Part shown: positions 7,020 through 16,416 of the stretch, in pieces
Layout: every line of letters begins with the position of its first letter
Position numbering within the stretch: position 1 is the stretch's first letter
Origin: an uncultured Oscillospiraceae bacterium
Lineage (GTDB): Bacteria > Bacillota > Clostridia > Oscillospirales > Oscillospiraceae
NCBI GenBank assembly: GCA_900758315.1
Contig: CAAERF010000296.1
Coordinates: 1 to 23,281, forward strand
DNA length: 23,281 nt
Reading direction: 5' to 3'
Notes under the pieces: model-generated
Databases searched by the model: none
Told to the model about the DNA's origin: nothing
Seen by the model: only the letters and a program-made list of their open reading frames with translations
Translations under genes and position numbers: made by a program

Positions 7020-8284
7020 ACATGACAAATCCACTGGGCATATCCCCCCGTGTGCTGGCGTTGGCAGAGCAGGCGGAGCGGGAGATTGCGGCCCAGTTTT
7101 CCCATATTGACGAAGTGGCGGAGTACAACAGCCAGAAAGTGCTGGCCGCCTTCCAGAAGCACCGGGTGGCCGAGCCCTTTTTTGCCGGGACCACCGGCTA
7201 CGGCTACGACGACCAGGGCCGGGATGTGCTGGATGCCATCTACGCGGAGATTTTCGGGGCGGAGGACGCCCTGGTTCGCATCCAGTTTGTCAACGGCACC
7301 CACGCCATCGCCTCTGCACTGTACGGCGTACTGCGGCCGGGCGATGTGCTGGTCTCTGCGGTAGGTGCGCCCTATGACACCTTATTAGGCGTGATTGGCG
7401 TCACCGGTGAGGAACCGGGCAGCCTGAAGCAGTACGGCGTCGCCTACCGGCAGGTGGACATCACGTCGGACAACCAGCCGGACCGGGCAGGATTGGCACA
7501 GGCGGTGCGGGACCCGAAGGTGAAAGCGGTGCTCATCCAGCGCAGCAAGGGCTATTCCACCCGGGCGTCTCTGTCGGTGGCGGAGATCGGCGAGCTGATT
7601 GCTGTGGTAAAGGAGAACAATCCCCAGGCGGCGGTGATCGTGGATAACTGCTACGGCGAGTTTGTGGAGCCCACCGAACCCACGCAGGTGGGAGCGGATC
7701 TGGTGGTGGGCAGCCTGATTAAGAATCCGGGCGGCGGCCTGGCACCCACCGGCGGCTATCTGGCCGGCCGGCACGACCTGGTGGAGGCGGCTGCCATGCG
7801 GCTGACCGTGCCCGGCATTGGCCGGGAGTGCGGTTCCACCCTGGGCAACAACCGGCTGCTCTATCAGGGACTGTTTCTGGCACCCCACACAGTGGCGCAG
7901 GCGTTGAAAACCGCCGTATTCCAGGCACGCATCATGGAACTGCTGGGATATGAGACCGAGCCGCGCTCCGACCAGGTCCGCCACGATATCATCCAGATGG
8001 TAAGCCTGGAAAAGCCTGAGATGGTGGAGAAATACTGCAAGGGAATCCAGTCCGGCTCTCCGGTGGACAGCTTTGTCACGCCGGTACCCTGGGACATGCC
8101 CGGCTATGACTGTCCGGTCATTATGGCGGCCGGCGCCTTTATCCAGGGCGCGTCCATTGAACTGTCGGCGGATGCGCCCATGCGGCCTCCGTACACCGTC
8201 TACATGCAGGGCGGCCTGACCTATGAGACCGGAAAAACCGGTGTTTTGCTGGCAGTGGAAGAAATGCTGAAGGAAACGGATTAA
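7016..8284 (+). CDS. Methionine gamma-lyase family PLP enzyme (YnbB / 'aluminium resistance' type)
   Basis: This 422-residue fold-type I PLP enzyme belongs to the Met_gamma_lyase family, whose members are often annotated as aluminium resistance protein and include B. subtilis YnbB. The likely Schiff-base lysine is K236 in SLIKNPGGGLAPTGGY, and D210 in VIVDNCYGEF is the likely partner of the PLP ring nitrogen. QFVNGTHAIASALYG (about residues 91-105) is the usual cofactor-phosphate region. No family member known to me has a settled in vivo substrate; C-S lyase activity on sulfur amino acids is the family inference. The start ATG 7016 overlaps the preceding stop as ATGA and has only a weak ribosome site, so translation is probably coupled to the M42 gene. 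A second ATG at 7022 is possible. Confidence 0.9.
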   Translation: MNMTNPLGISPRVLALAEQAEREIAAQFSHIDEVAEYNSQKVLAAFQKHRVAEPFFAGTTGYGYDDQGRDVLDAIYAEIFGAEDALVRIQFVNGTHAIASALYGVLRPGDVLVSAVGAPYDTLLGVIGVTGEEPGSLKQYGVAYRQVDITSDNQPDRAGLAQAVRDPKVKAVLIQRSKGYSTRASLSVAEIGELIAVVKENNPQAAVIVDNCYGEFVEPTEPTQVGADLVVGSLIKNPGGGLAPTGGYLAGRHDLVEAAAMRLTVPGIGRECGSTLGNNRLLYQGLFLAPHTVAQALKTAVFQARIMELLGYETEPRSDQVRHDIIQMVSLEKPEMVEKYCKGIQSGSPVDSFVTPVPWDMPGYDCPVIMAAGAFIQGASIELSADAPMRPPYTVYMQGGLTYETGKTGVLLAVEEMLKETD

Positions 8285-8292
8285 ATTCCGGG

Positions 8293-8331
8293 GAACATCA
8301 CGCCACTCTCCCGCATACAATAGTGGGGGAG
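8293..8331 (+). promoter_or_regulatory. Sigma-E-like promoter with an SD-masking hairpin ahead of yunB
   Basis: CATACAAT at 8314-8321 matches the sigma-E -10 consensus, and GAACATC at 8293-8299 resembles its -35 element (GMATATT) at 14-base spacing. The start would fall near 8328, inside the ribosome site. The -10 box sits in the loop of a possible hairpin: CTCTCCCG (8306-8313) can pair with TGGGGGAG (8324-8331, two wobble pairs), covering the yunB Shine-Dalgarno sequence on transcripts that read through from upstream. Confidence 0.5.
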
Positions 8332-8339
8332 GTGACGGG

Positions 8340-11037
<2,698 letters not shown>

Positions 11038-11047
11038 GCCAAAGGAG

Positions 11048-11102
11048 GCGTTTTTTCGGCGCAGCGGGGCGGAAAAAGCAGGAGACCTTTCCGAAAAAAC
11101 GC
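11048..11102 (+). repeat. 12-bp perfect inverted repeat after ligA
   Basis: GCGTTTTTTCGG (11048-11059) and CCGAAAAAACGC (11091-11102) are exact reverse complements separated by 31 bases. It begins ten bases after the ligA stop. There is no T-run after the right arm on the + strand, so it is not a textbook terminator. It may still end or protect the ligA mRNA, or bind a protein. Confidence 0.7.
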
Positions 11103-11129
11103 AAAATTTGAGTACTGTGCACAAAAAAA

Positions 11130-11147
11130 TCGTCAAATCTTTGACAA
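11130..11147 (+). promoter_or_regulatory. Rex-box-like palindrome upstream of nfnAB
   Basis: TCGTCAAATCTTTGACAA is a near-perfect palindrome (GTCAAA, two bases, TTTGAC, with flanking TC and AA). Its complement differs at three positions from the clostridial Rex consensus TTGTTAANNNNTTAACAA. It ends five bases before the -35 box. Rex is the NADH/NAD+-sensing repressor of fermentation genes, which suits an NADH-ferredoxin enzyme. Assignment to Rex is an inference. Confidence 0.4.
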
Positions 11148-11152
11148 TTCTC

Positions 11153-11181
11153 TTTACAATCGATTTGCAAATGATTATAAT
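11153..11181 (+). promoter_or_regulatory. Sigma-A promoter of nfnAB
   Basis: TTTACA (11153-11158) and a consensus TATAAT (11176-11181) are separated by 17 bases. The predicted start near 11188 leaves an unusually long leader of about 240 nt before nfnA. Confidence 0.88.
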
Positions 11182-11187
11182 AAATGT

Positions 11188-11427
11188 AGTTATATTTTAT
11201 GGATTTCTGTAGATATTTGCAGGTGCAGGCCGACTGCGCAGGTTTCTGCGGAGAAAACGCCGGAATCCGGCATCCCTTTCCCGCAGCATCGGGGCAGTCG
11301 GTGCTTAGCGCCCAAATGCTATACCATGTTGAATAAGAAGGCAGCTTCTTTTTCATATTCTCACAGGACCTGTGCCCGTGGGAGGACTTATGTAACTAAA
11401 AATTTGTGAGGAGGAAAATTTTAAGTT
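11188..11427 (+). other. Long structured 5' leader of nfnAB
   Basis: CCGACTGC (11230-11237) pairs with GCAGTCGG (11294-11301) and encloses three small hairpins: GCAG/CTGC (11238-11241, 11246-11249), GCCGG/CCGGC (11259-11263, 11267-11271) and CCCG/CGGG (11280-11283, 11290-11293). The first and last abut the closing helix directly, so the RNA can form a compact junction. A weak terminator-like hairpin follows (AAGAAG/CTTCTT at 11335-11350, then TTT). GGGAGG at 11380-11385 precedes an ATG-TAA start-stop pair (11390-11395). A 45-codon frame (11199-11336) is open but has no ribosome site. The nfnA ribosome site GAGGAGG (11408-11414) lies 13 bases from the ATG. I do not recognise a known riboswitch class. 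Confidence 0.5.
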
Positions 11428-12282
11428 ATGTTTCGTATCGTAAAAAAAGAAGTCCTTAGTCCGAAGATCACTCTGCTGGAGATTGAGGCACCTTACATTG
11501 CTCGCAAAGCACAGCCCGGCCAGTTCATCATCTTCCGTATTGATGAAAAGGGCGAGCGTGTTCCCCTGACCATCGGCGGCTATGACCGTGAGAAGGGCAC
11601 CATCACCATCATCTTCCAGCGCGCTGGTCTGTCCACTATGGCTCTGGCTGCAATGGAAGAGGGCGACGCTCTGATGGATCTGGTTGGTCCTCTGGGTCTG
11701 CCCACTGAGATGGAAGGCGTCAAGAAGGCTTGCGTCGTCGGTGGCGGCGTTGGCTGCGCTATCGCTTATCCCATCGCTAACGGCCTGAACGATGCCGGCG
11801 TGGAGACCGACGTTATCATCGGCTTCCGTAGCAAGGATTTCGTTATCCTGGAAGACGGCTTCAGAGCTGCAGCACGCAACCTGTATCTGCTGACTGAGGA
11901 TGGCTCTCAGGGCGAGCAGGGCAAGGTTATCGACAAGCTCCAGGAAGTCCTGGAAAGCGGCGAAAAGTACGACAAGATCTACACCCTGGGCCCCGTTCCC
12001 ATGATGAAGGCTGTCTACGAGACCGCAAAGCCCTTCGGCGTTGAGACCATCGTCTCCCTGTGCCCCCTGATGGTGGACGGCACCGGTATGTGCGGCTGCT
12101 GCCGTGTTACCGTTGGCGGCGAGATGAAGTTCGCCTGCGTCGACGGCCCCGACTTCAACGGCGCTGACGTCGATTTCGACGAGCTGATCAACCGTCTGGC
12201 TACCTTCAAGGATGAGGAAGAAGAGAAGCAGAAAGATCATATCTGCCGCTTCGAAAAGCTCGGTAAAGACCTTATTAAATAA
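11428..12282 (+). CDS. nfnA: NADH-dependent ferredoxin:NADP+ oxidoreductase small subunit (sulfide/dihydroorotate dehydrogenase-like FAD/NAD-binding protein)
   Basis: This 284-residue ferredoxin-NADP+ reductase-type flavoprotein has an FAD-binding motif RVPLTIGGYD (about residues 50-59), an NAD-binding glycine loop GGGVGCAIAYP (about 107-117) and a C-terminal [2Fe-2S] region. Candidate ligands there are D217, C222, C225 and C237, which agrees with the one-Asp, three-Cys cluster reported for NfnA; C212 and C224 are extra cysteines. With NfnB it would couple NADH and reduced ferredoxin oxidation to NADP+ reduction by electron bifurcation, in the cytoplasm. An in-frame TAA at 11422 fixes the start as ATG 11428. 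Codons favour CGT, GCT, GTT and AAG, unlike neighbouring genes rich in CGG and GCG, which suggests very high expression. The alternative annotation is the small subunit of a GltA-like NADPH oxidoreductase. Confidence 0.87.
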   Translation: MFRIVKKEVLSPKITLLEIEAPYIARKAQPGQFIIFRIDEKGERVPLTIGGYDREKGTITIIFQRAGLSTMALAAMEEGDALMDLVGPLGLPTEMEGVKKACVVGGGVGCAIAYPIANGLNDAGVETDVIIGFRSKDFVILEDGFRAAARNLYLLTEDGSQGEQGKVIDKLQEVLESGEKYDKIYTLGPVPMMKAVYETAKPFGVETIVSLCPLMVDGTGMCGCCRVTVGGEMKFACVDGPDFNGADVDFDELINRLATFKDEEEEKQKDHICRFEKLGKDLIK

Positions 12283-12300
12283 GGAAGGAGAAGTATTATT

Positions 12301-13698
12301 ATGCCGAATATGAGTCCGAAAAAGAATCCGATGCCCTCTCAGGATCCCCTGGTTCGTAATAAGAACTTCCTGGAAGTCGCTACCGGTTATACTGTGGAAA
12401 TGGCACAGGACGAAGCTGCCCGCTGCCTGAACTGCAAGAATATGCCCTGCGTGGAAGGCTGCCCCGTTAACGTTAAGATCCCCAAGTTCATCGAGCAGAT
12501 CGTTGCCGGTGACTTTGAGGCAGCTTATCAGATCATCACCAGCACCAACGCTCTGCCCGCTATCTCCGGCCGTGTGTGTCCTCAGGAGAACCAGTGCGAG
12601 AGCAAGTGCGTCCGCGGCATCAAGACCGAGCCCGTCGGTATTGGCCGTCTGGAGCGTTTCGTTGCTGACTGGCATCGTGAGAACGTGGAAGACAAGATCG
12701 AGAAGCCCGCTTCCAACGGCAAGAAGGTCGCTGTCGCTGGTTCCGGCCCGTCCAGCCTGACCTGTGCTGCTGACCTGGCAAAGCTGGGTTATGAAGTCAC
12801 CGTCTTCGAGGCTTTCCATATCGCTGGCGGCGTTCTGGTCTATGGTATTCCTGAGTTCCGTCTGCCCAAGGCAATCGTCGGCTCCGAAGTTGAAAAGCTG
12901 AAGAAGCTGGGCGTTACCATCATGACCGACATGATCATCGGCAAGACCGTCTCCATCGACGAGCTGTTTGATGAGTATGGCTTCGAGGCAGTTTATGTGG
13001 GCACCGGCGCTGGCCTGCCCATGTTCATGAAGATCCCCGGTGAGGGCCTGGCTGGCGTTTACTCCGCTAACGAGTACCTGACCCGCTTCAACCTGATGAA
13101 GGGCTACAACCCCGAATATGACACTCCGATGCCCAAGAGCAAGGCTGTCGCTATCGTTGGCGGCGGTAACGTGGCTATGGACGCCAGCCGTTGCGCAAAG
13201 CGTCTGGGCGCTGAGAACGTCTATGTCGTCTATCGTCGTGGCATGGAAGAACTGCCCGCACGTAAGGAAGAAGTCGAGCACGCTATCGAGGAAGAGATCC
13301 AGTTCAAGACTCTGTGCAACCCCGTCGAGATCGTTGCCGATCCCGAGAATCCCGGCCACGTTGGCGCTATCCGCTGCGTCAAGATGGAACTGGGCGAGCC
13401 CGACGCTTCTGGCCGTCGTTCCCCCAAGGCTGTCCCCGGCAGTGAGTTTGATATTCCCGTTGACACCGTCATCATGTCTCTGGGCACCTCCCCCAACCCC
13501 CTGATCCGCTCCACCACTCCCGGCCTGGAAGTGAACAAAAAGGGCGGCCTGATCGTGGGCGACGACGAAGTCAGCACTACCCGTGAGGGTATCTTCGCAG
13601 GCGGCGACGCTGTTACTGGCGCTGCTACCGTTATCCTGGCAATGGGCGCCGGCAAGAAGGCTGCTGCTGCCATCGATAAGTATCTGCAGAACAAGTAA
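12301..13698 (+). CDS. nfnB: NADH-dependent ferredoxin:NADP+ oxidoreductase large subunit (GltA/NfnB family)
   Basis: This 465-residue protein is of the glutamate-synthase small-chain type. The N-terminal iron-sulfur domain has two cysteine groups, C42-x2-C45-x4-C50-x3-C54 and C93-x5-C99-x3-C103, fitting two [4Fe-4S] clusters. Then come an FAD Rossmann motif VAVAGSGPSSLTCAADLA (about residues 143-160), an NADP(H) Rossmann motif VAIVGGGNVAMDASRCAKRL (about 282-301) and the C-terminal FAD motif EGIFAGGDAVTGAATVI. Many databases call such proteins NADPH-dependent glutamate synthase; the adjacent NfnA partner and the absence of a GltB large chain favour NfnB. The ATG at 12301 has AAGGAG at 12285-12290, and 18 bases separate the genes. 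It shares the strongly biased codon use of nfnA. A terminator follows, so this is a two-gene operon. Confidence 0.88.
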   Translation: MPNMSPKKNPMPSQDPLVRNKNFLEVATGYTVEMAQDEAARCLNCKNMPCVEGCPVNVKIPKFIEQIVAGDFEAAYQIITSTNALPAISGRVCPQENQCESKCVRGIKTEPVGIGRLERFVADWHRENVEDKIEKPASNGKKVAVAGSGPSSLTCAADLAKLGYEVTVFEAFHIAGGVLVYGIPEFRLPKAIVGSEVEKLKKLGVTIMTDMIIGKTVSIDELFDEYGFEAVYVGTGAGLPMFMKIPGEGLAGVYSANEYLTRFNLMKGYNPEYDTPMPKSKAVAIVGGGNVAMDASRCAKRLGAENVYVVYRRGMEELPARKEEVEHAIEEEIQFKTLCNPVEIVADPENPGHVGAIRCVKMELGEPDASGRRSPKAVPGSEFDIPVDTVIMSLGTSPNPLIRSTTPGLEVNKKGGLIVGDDEVSTTREGIFAGGDAVTGAATVILAMGAGKKAAAAIDKYLQNK

Positions 13699-13762
13699 GA
13701 TACGGAAACAGGGTTCTGCCGCAGTGAACGGCTGAGCAGATCCTTTGTGACGACTCTTTATG

Positions 13763-13796
13763 GAGCGGCACGGTCAATTGACTGTGCCGCTCTTTT
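13763..13796 (+). terminator. Rho-independent terminator after nfnAB
   Basis: A 13-bp stem (13763-13775 with 13780-13792, one G-U pair) around the loop AATT ends in TTTT. It lies 64 bases after the nfnB stop and 22 bases before the feo promoter. Confidence 0.92.
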
Positions 13797-13818
13797 CATA
13801 GCGCAAAAGTAGGAAGGG

Positions 13819-13847
13819 TTGACGGTGTATTCGTGAGGTGCTACAAT
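13819..13847 (+). promoter_or_regulatory. Sigma-A promoter of the feo operon
   Basis: TTGACG (13819-13824) and TACAAT (13842-13847) are separated by 17 bases. The start would be near 13854, about 50 nt ahead of feoA. I looked for a Fur-type palindrome over the promoter and did not see a convincing one. Confidence 0.8.
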
Positions 13848-13904
13848 AAAATCGACAGTTAGTTGCTACTACCTGGCAAACCGTTGCTGGAACGAGGTGA
13901 GGGT

Positions 13905-14126
13905 ATGACACTGGATTTAGGTGTTGCGGGGGCATCCTATGTAGTTGATGCGTTGGATCTCCCTCCGCGTGTGGCGAAGCGGTTAGAGGCATTGGGCATG
14001 ATCCGAGGCACAGAGGTAGAGGTTCTTCAGGTGAAACCCCACGGAGCGATGATCGTGAAGGTGCGTGGCACCCGGTTTGCGCTGGGGAAACGGATTTCCT
14101 CGAATATACATGTAAGTGGTGAGTAA
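13905..14126 (+). CDS. feoA: Ferrous iron transport protein A
   Basis: FeoA is a small cytoplasmic SH3-like protein that supports the FeoB iron(II) transporter. From ATG 13905 it has 73 residues, the usual size. The family pattern is clear: RLEALGMIRGTEVEVLQV, then PHGAMIVKVRGTRFALGK and a closing ISSNIHV. GAGGTGA at 13894-13900 supports this start. A longer frame beginning with TTG at 13863 would add 14 residues outside the family pattern and starts almost at the transcription start, so I reject it. The stop is one base before the preferred feoB start. Confidence 0.93.
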   Translation: MTLDLGVAGASYVVDALDLPPRVAKRLEALGMIRGTEVEVLQVKPHGAMIVKVRGTRFALGKRISSNIHVSGE

Positions 14127-14127
14127 A

Positions 14128-16161
14128 ATGACGCAGGATATGACAATCGCATTCATCGGCAATCCGAATTGCGGAAAAACAACCCTGTTTAACGCCTATA
14201 CTGGCGCGAACCTCAAGGTTGCAAACTGGCCCGGTGTTACCGTAGAACGGGTGGAGGGAGCAATTCGTGACCACAATCTGAACTTACGGCTAGTGGACCT
14301 TCCGGGAACCTACAGCCTGACCTCTTATACCATGGAAGAGCAGGTGTCCCGGCAGTTCATTATGAGCGACGAAGTGGATATGATTATCGACGTGGTGGAT
14401 GCGTCGGCGTTGGAGCGCAGTTTGTATCTGACCTTACAGCTGTTGGAACTGGGCAAGCCGGTCGTAGTGGCCCTGAACATGATGGACATTGTGGAAAAGC
14501 GAGGGCTGGAAATTGACCTGCACCGCCTGCCTGAAATGCTGGGAGTGCCTGCGATACCGGTTTCCGGACGAAATCGGACGGGCTTACAGATTCTGATGCA
14601 CACCGCCGCCCATCATAAAGGAGCCTTACAGCCTGAGGTGTTGATCCACAGCCATGAGACCGGTGGCCAGTGGGCCAAGCACCGAAAGTACGCGATGGTT
14701 TACAGCGATGGTATTGAGAAGAAAATTGACCAGCTCTCAGAGGAGCTGAAACGCAGTTATCCGAAGCTGCACAATCGCCGCTGGTATGCCATTAAGCTGT
14801 TGGAACAGGATCAGGAGATCACGGCGCAATATCCGATCTCACGGCCGGACATCCTGGATCGAAGCTACGAGACCGATATCATCAACGAGAAGTACAACTT
14901 TATCGAAGAATTGATCCATGAGGTCCTTTTCCATCGGGAGAGCAAGGAAGCCGCTACCGATCGGGTGGATCGCGTTCTGACAGACCGTTGGCTCGGACTG
15001 CCGATTTTCCTGTGTGTGATGGCAGGGGTCTTTTTTTTGACCTTCTCTCTCGGAGATTGGATGAAATCGTTCTTCGACTTGCTGTTGGATATGGTCTCAG
15101 GCGGTGCGACGCAGTTGTTGGGAGCCATGCACGTCTCAAATGTGGTTACCTCACTGGTGGTCGATGGTGTCATTGCTGGTGTGGGAGGCATTTTGACCTT
15201 CTTACCCAACATTTTTGTGCTGTTTTTGGCACTGGCCCTGCTGGAGGACAGCGGGTATATGGCGCGAGTTGCCTACGTAATGGACGGCATTATGGGGAAG
15301 CTGGGTCTGTCCGGACGGGCGTTTTTGCCAATGGTCCTGGGCTTTGGCTGCTCGGTTCCCGCGATTATGGCGTCCCGCGTGCTGGAAAATGACCGAGATC
15401 GACATAAAACCATGCTGGTCACTCCGTTTATGTCCTGTAGTGCCCGGCTGCCCATCTACGTTTTGTTTGCAAGTATCTTCTTTGAGGAGCATAAAATGTT
15501 GGTGGCCTATTCCATGTACCTGCTTGGAATTGTAATGGCGCTTCTGGTGGCGCTGTTGCTCCACCTGGGCGATCGAAAGCACGAGGCAAACGATCTGCTG
15601 ATCGAGCTGCCCGAGTATAAGGCGCCCAGCGCCCGGACGGTTTTCATCTATGTGTGGGAAAAGCTGAAGGACTACCTGACCAAGGCCGGAACCACGATTT
15701 TCGTGGCGTCAATCATTATGTGGCTGCTGCTGAACTTTGGACCGGCAGGATATACAACAGAGATGGCAAACAGCTTCGGTGCCCTGTTGGGCAAGTGGCT
15801 GGTGCCCTTCTTTGCACCGATTGGATTGGGATTCTGGCAGATCGCTGTGGCGCTGATTGCGGGAATCTCGGCCAAAGAGGTGGTTGTGTCCAGTACGGCA
15901 GTGCTCTTTGGCATAGCCAACGTCAACTCGCCGGGTGGCATGCAGGAGTTGGGAACCGCATTGGCCTCGCTGGGCTTTGGTCCGCTGAACGCCTACTGCC
16001 TGATGGTGTTCTGCCTGTTGTACGTGCCCTGTGTGGCGACTTTGGCGACCATTCACAAGGAGTCAAAGAGCTGGAAATGGACGGGGTTGACGATTCTGTT
16101 CCAGATTGCTATGGCGTGGATCATCACCTTCCTGGTCTACCGGATTGGCCTGTTGCTGTAA
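14128..16161 (+). CDS. feoB: Ferrous iron transporter B
   Basis: FeoB is the inner-membrane Fe(II) transporter with a cytoplasmic G domain. The 677 residues show G1 GNPNCGKTT (about 11-19), G3 DLPGTYSL (about 57-64), G4 NMMD and a helical GDI-like region to about residue 270. The membrane part begins near WLGLPIFLCVMAGVFFL, has the gate motif LGFGCSVPAIMASRVLEN and the later SAKEVVVSSTAVLFG, and ends in hydrophobic helices. I chose ATG 14128, one base after the feoA stop, with GGTGAG at 14118-14123. GTG 14116 or 14119 would add a few residues and cannot be excluded. The next gene, for a Cys-rich partner, starts ten bases after the stop. Iron uptake as Fe(II) fits an anaerobic gut lifestyle. 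Confidence 0.97.
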   Translation: MTQDMTIAFIGNPNCGKTTLFNAYTGANLKVANWPGVTVERVEGAIRDHNLNLRLVDLPGTYSLTSYTMEEQVSRQFIMSDEVDMIIDVVDASALERSLYLTLQLLELGKPVVVALNMMDIVEKRGLEIDLHRLPEMLGVPAIPVSGRNRTGLQILMHTAAHHKGALQPEVLIHSHETGGQWAKHRKYAMVYSDGIEKKIDQLSEELKRSYPKLHNRRWYAIKLLEQDQEITAQYPISRPDILDRSYETDIINEKYNFIEELIHEVLFHRESKEAATDRVDRVLTDRWLGLPIFLCVMAGVFFLTFSLGDWMKSFFDLLLDMVSGGATQLLGAMHVSNVVTSLVVDGVIAGVGGILTFLPNIFVLFLALALLEDSGYMARVAYVMDGIMGKLGLSGRAFLPMVLGFGCSVPAIMASRVLENDRDRHKTMLVTPFMSCSARLPIYVLFASIFFEEHKMLVAYSMYLLGIVMALLVALLLHLGDRKHEANDLLIELPEYKAPSARTVFIYVWEKLKDYLTKAGTTIFVASIIMWLLLNFGPAGYTTEMANSFGALLGKWLVPFFAPIGLGFWQIAVALIAGISAKEVVVSSTAVLFGIANVNSPGGMQELGTALASLGFGPLNAYCLMVFCLLYVPCVATLATIHKESKSWKWTGLTILFQIAMAWIITFLVYRIGLLL

Positions 16162-16171
16162 GGAGAAGCTT

Positions 16172-16321
16172 ATGATTGGAAGTGTGCTTATTGTAGCCGC
16201 GATCCTGGGATACAGCGCGTGGGTGGTCCAGCGTAAAATCCGTCAGGGGCGGCGCATGTGGAAAGAGGGATGCAGCGGATGCTGTGGTGCCTGTAGTGCC
16301 TGCAAAGGAAAGTGCCGTTGA
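16172..16321 (+). CDS. FeoB-associated Cys-rich membrane protein
   Basis: This 49-residue protein has one N-terminal membrane helix (about residues 3-20), a basic middle segment (RKIRQGRR) and a Cys-rich tail with C34, C37, C38, C41, C44 and C48. It matches the small FeoB-associated Cys-rich family found behind feoB in Firmicutes; these may play the part of FeoC, but the function is unproven. ATG 16172 has AAGGAG at 16160-16165, overlapping the feoB stop, with six-base spacing. A longer frame from 16106 lies within feoB and is not supported. The Cys tail could bind iron or an Fe-S cluster near the cytoplasmic mouth of FeoB. Confidence 0.88.
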   Translation: MIGSVLIVAAILGYSAWVVQRKIRQGRRMWKEGCSGCCGACSACKGKCR

Positions 16322-16342
16322 GAACTCGTTCTGCAAGAAGTG

Positions 16343-16371
16343 TTGCGTGATGGCGGAGAATCTGGTACAAT
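16343..16371 (+). promoter_or_regulatory. Sigma-A promoter of glmM
   Basis: TTGCGT (16343-16348) and TACAAT (16366-16371) are separated by 17 bases. The start near 16378 gives a leader of about 40 nt. I saw no good terminator between the feo operon and this promoter, so some feo transcripts may read into glmM. Confidence 0.72.
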
Positions 16372-16416
16372 AAAATTGTTCACTTTACATAACCATGTTG
16401 CAGGAGCGTGATAGGA

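Noticed and set aside
11188..11427. T-box, TPP, SAM, cobalamin or glutamine riboswitch in the nfnAB leader
   Set aside because: I looked for their hallmark boxes and did not find them; the fold seen does not match a class I know.
11353..13359. A 668-codon open frame antisense to nfnAB
   Set aside because: It mirrors the strongly biased codons of nfnA and nfnB (few bases giving stops on the opposite strand), has no family resemblance, and is low-complexity in places. The sense genes carry clear cofactor motifs.
13797..13904. Fur-type operator at the feo promoter
   Set aside because: No convincing 19-bp AT-rich palindrome such as GATAAT repeats overlaps the promoter.
16408..16416. GTG 16408 as the glmM start
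   Set aside because: The ribosome site ends one base before it; TTG 16417 gives correct spacing and places the catalytic serine at residue 101.
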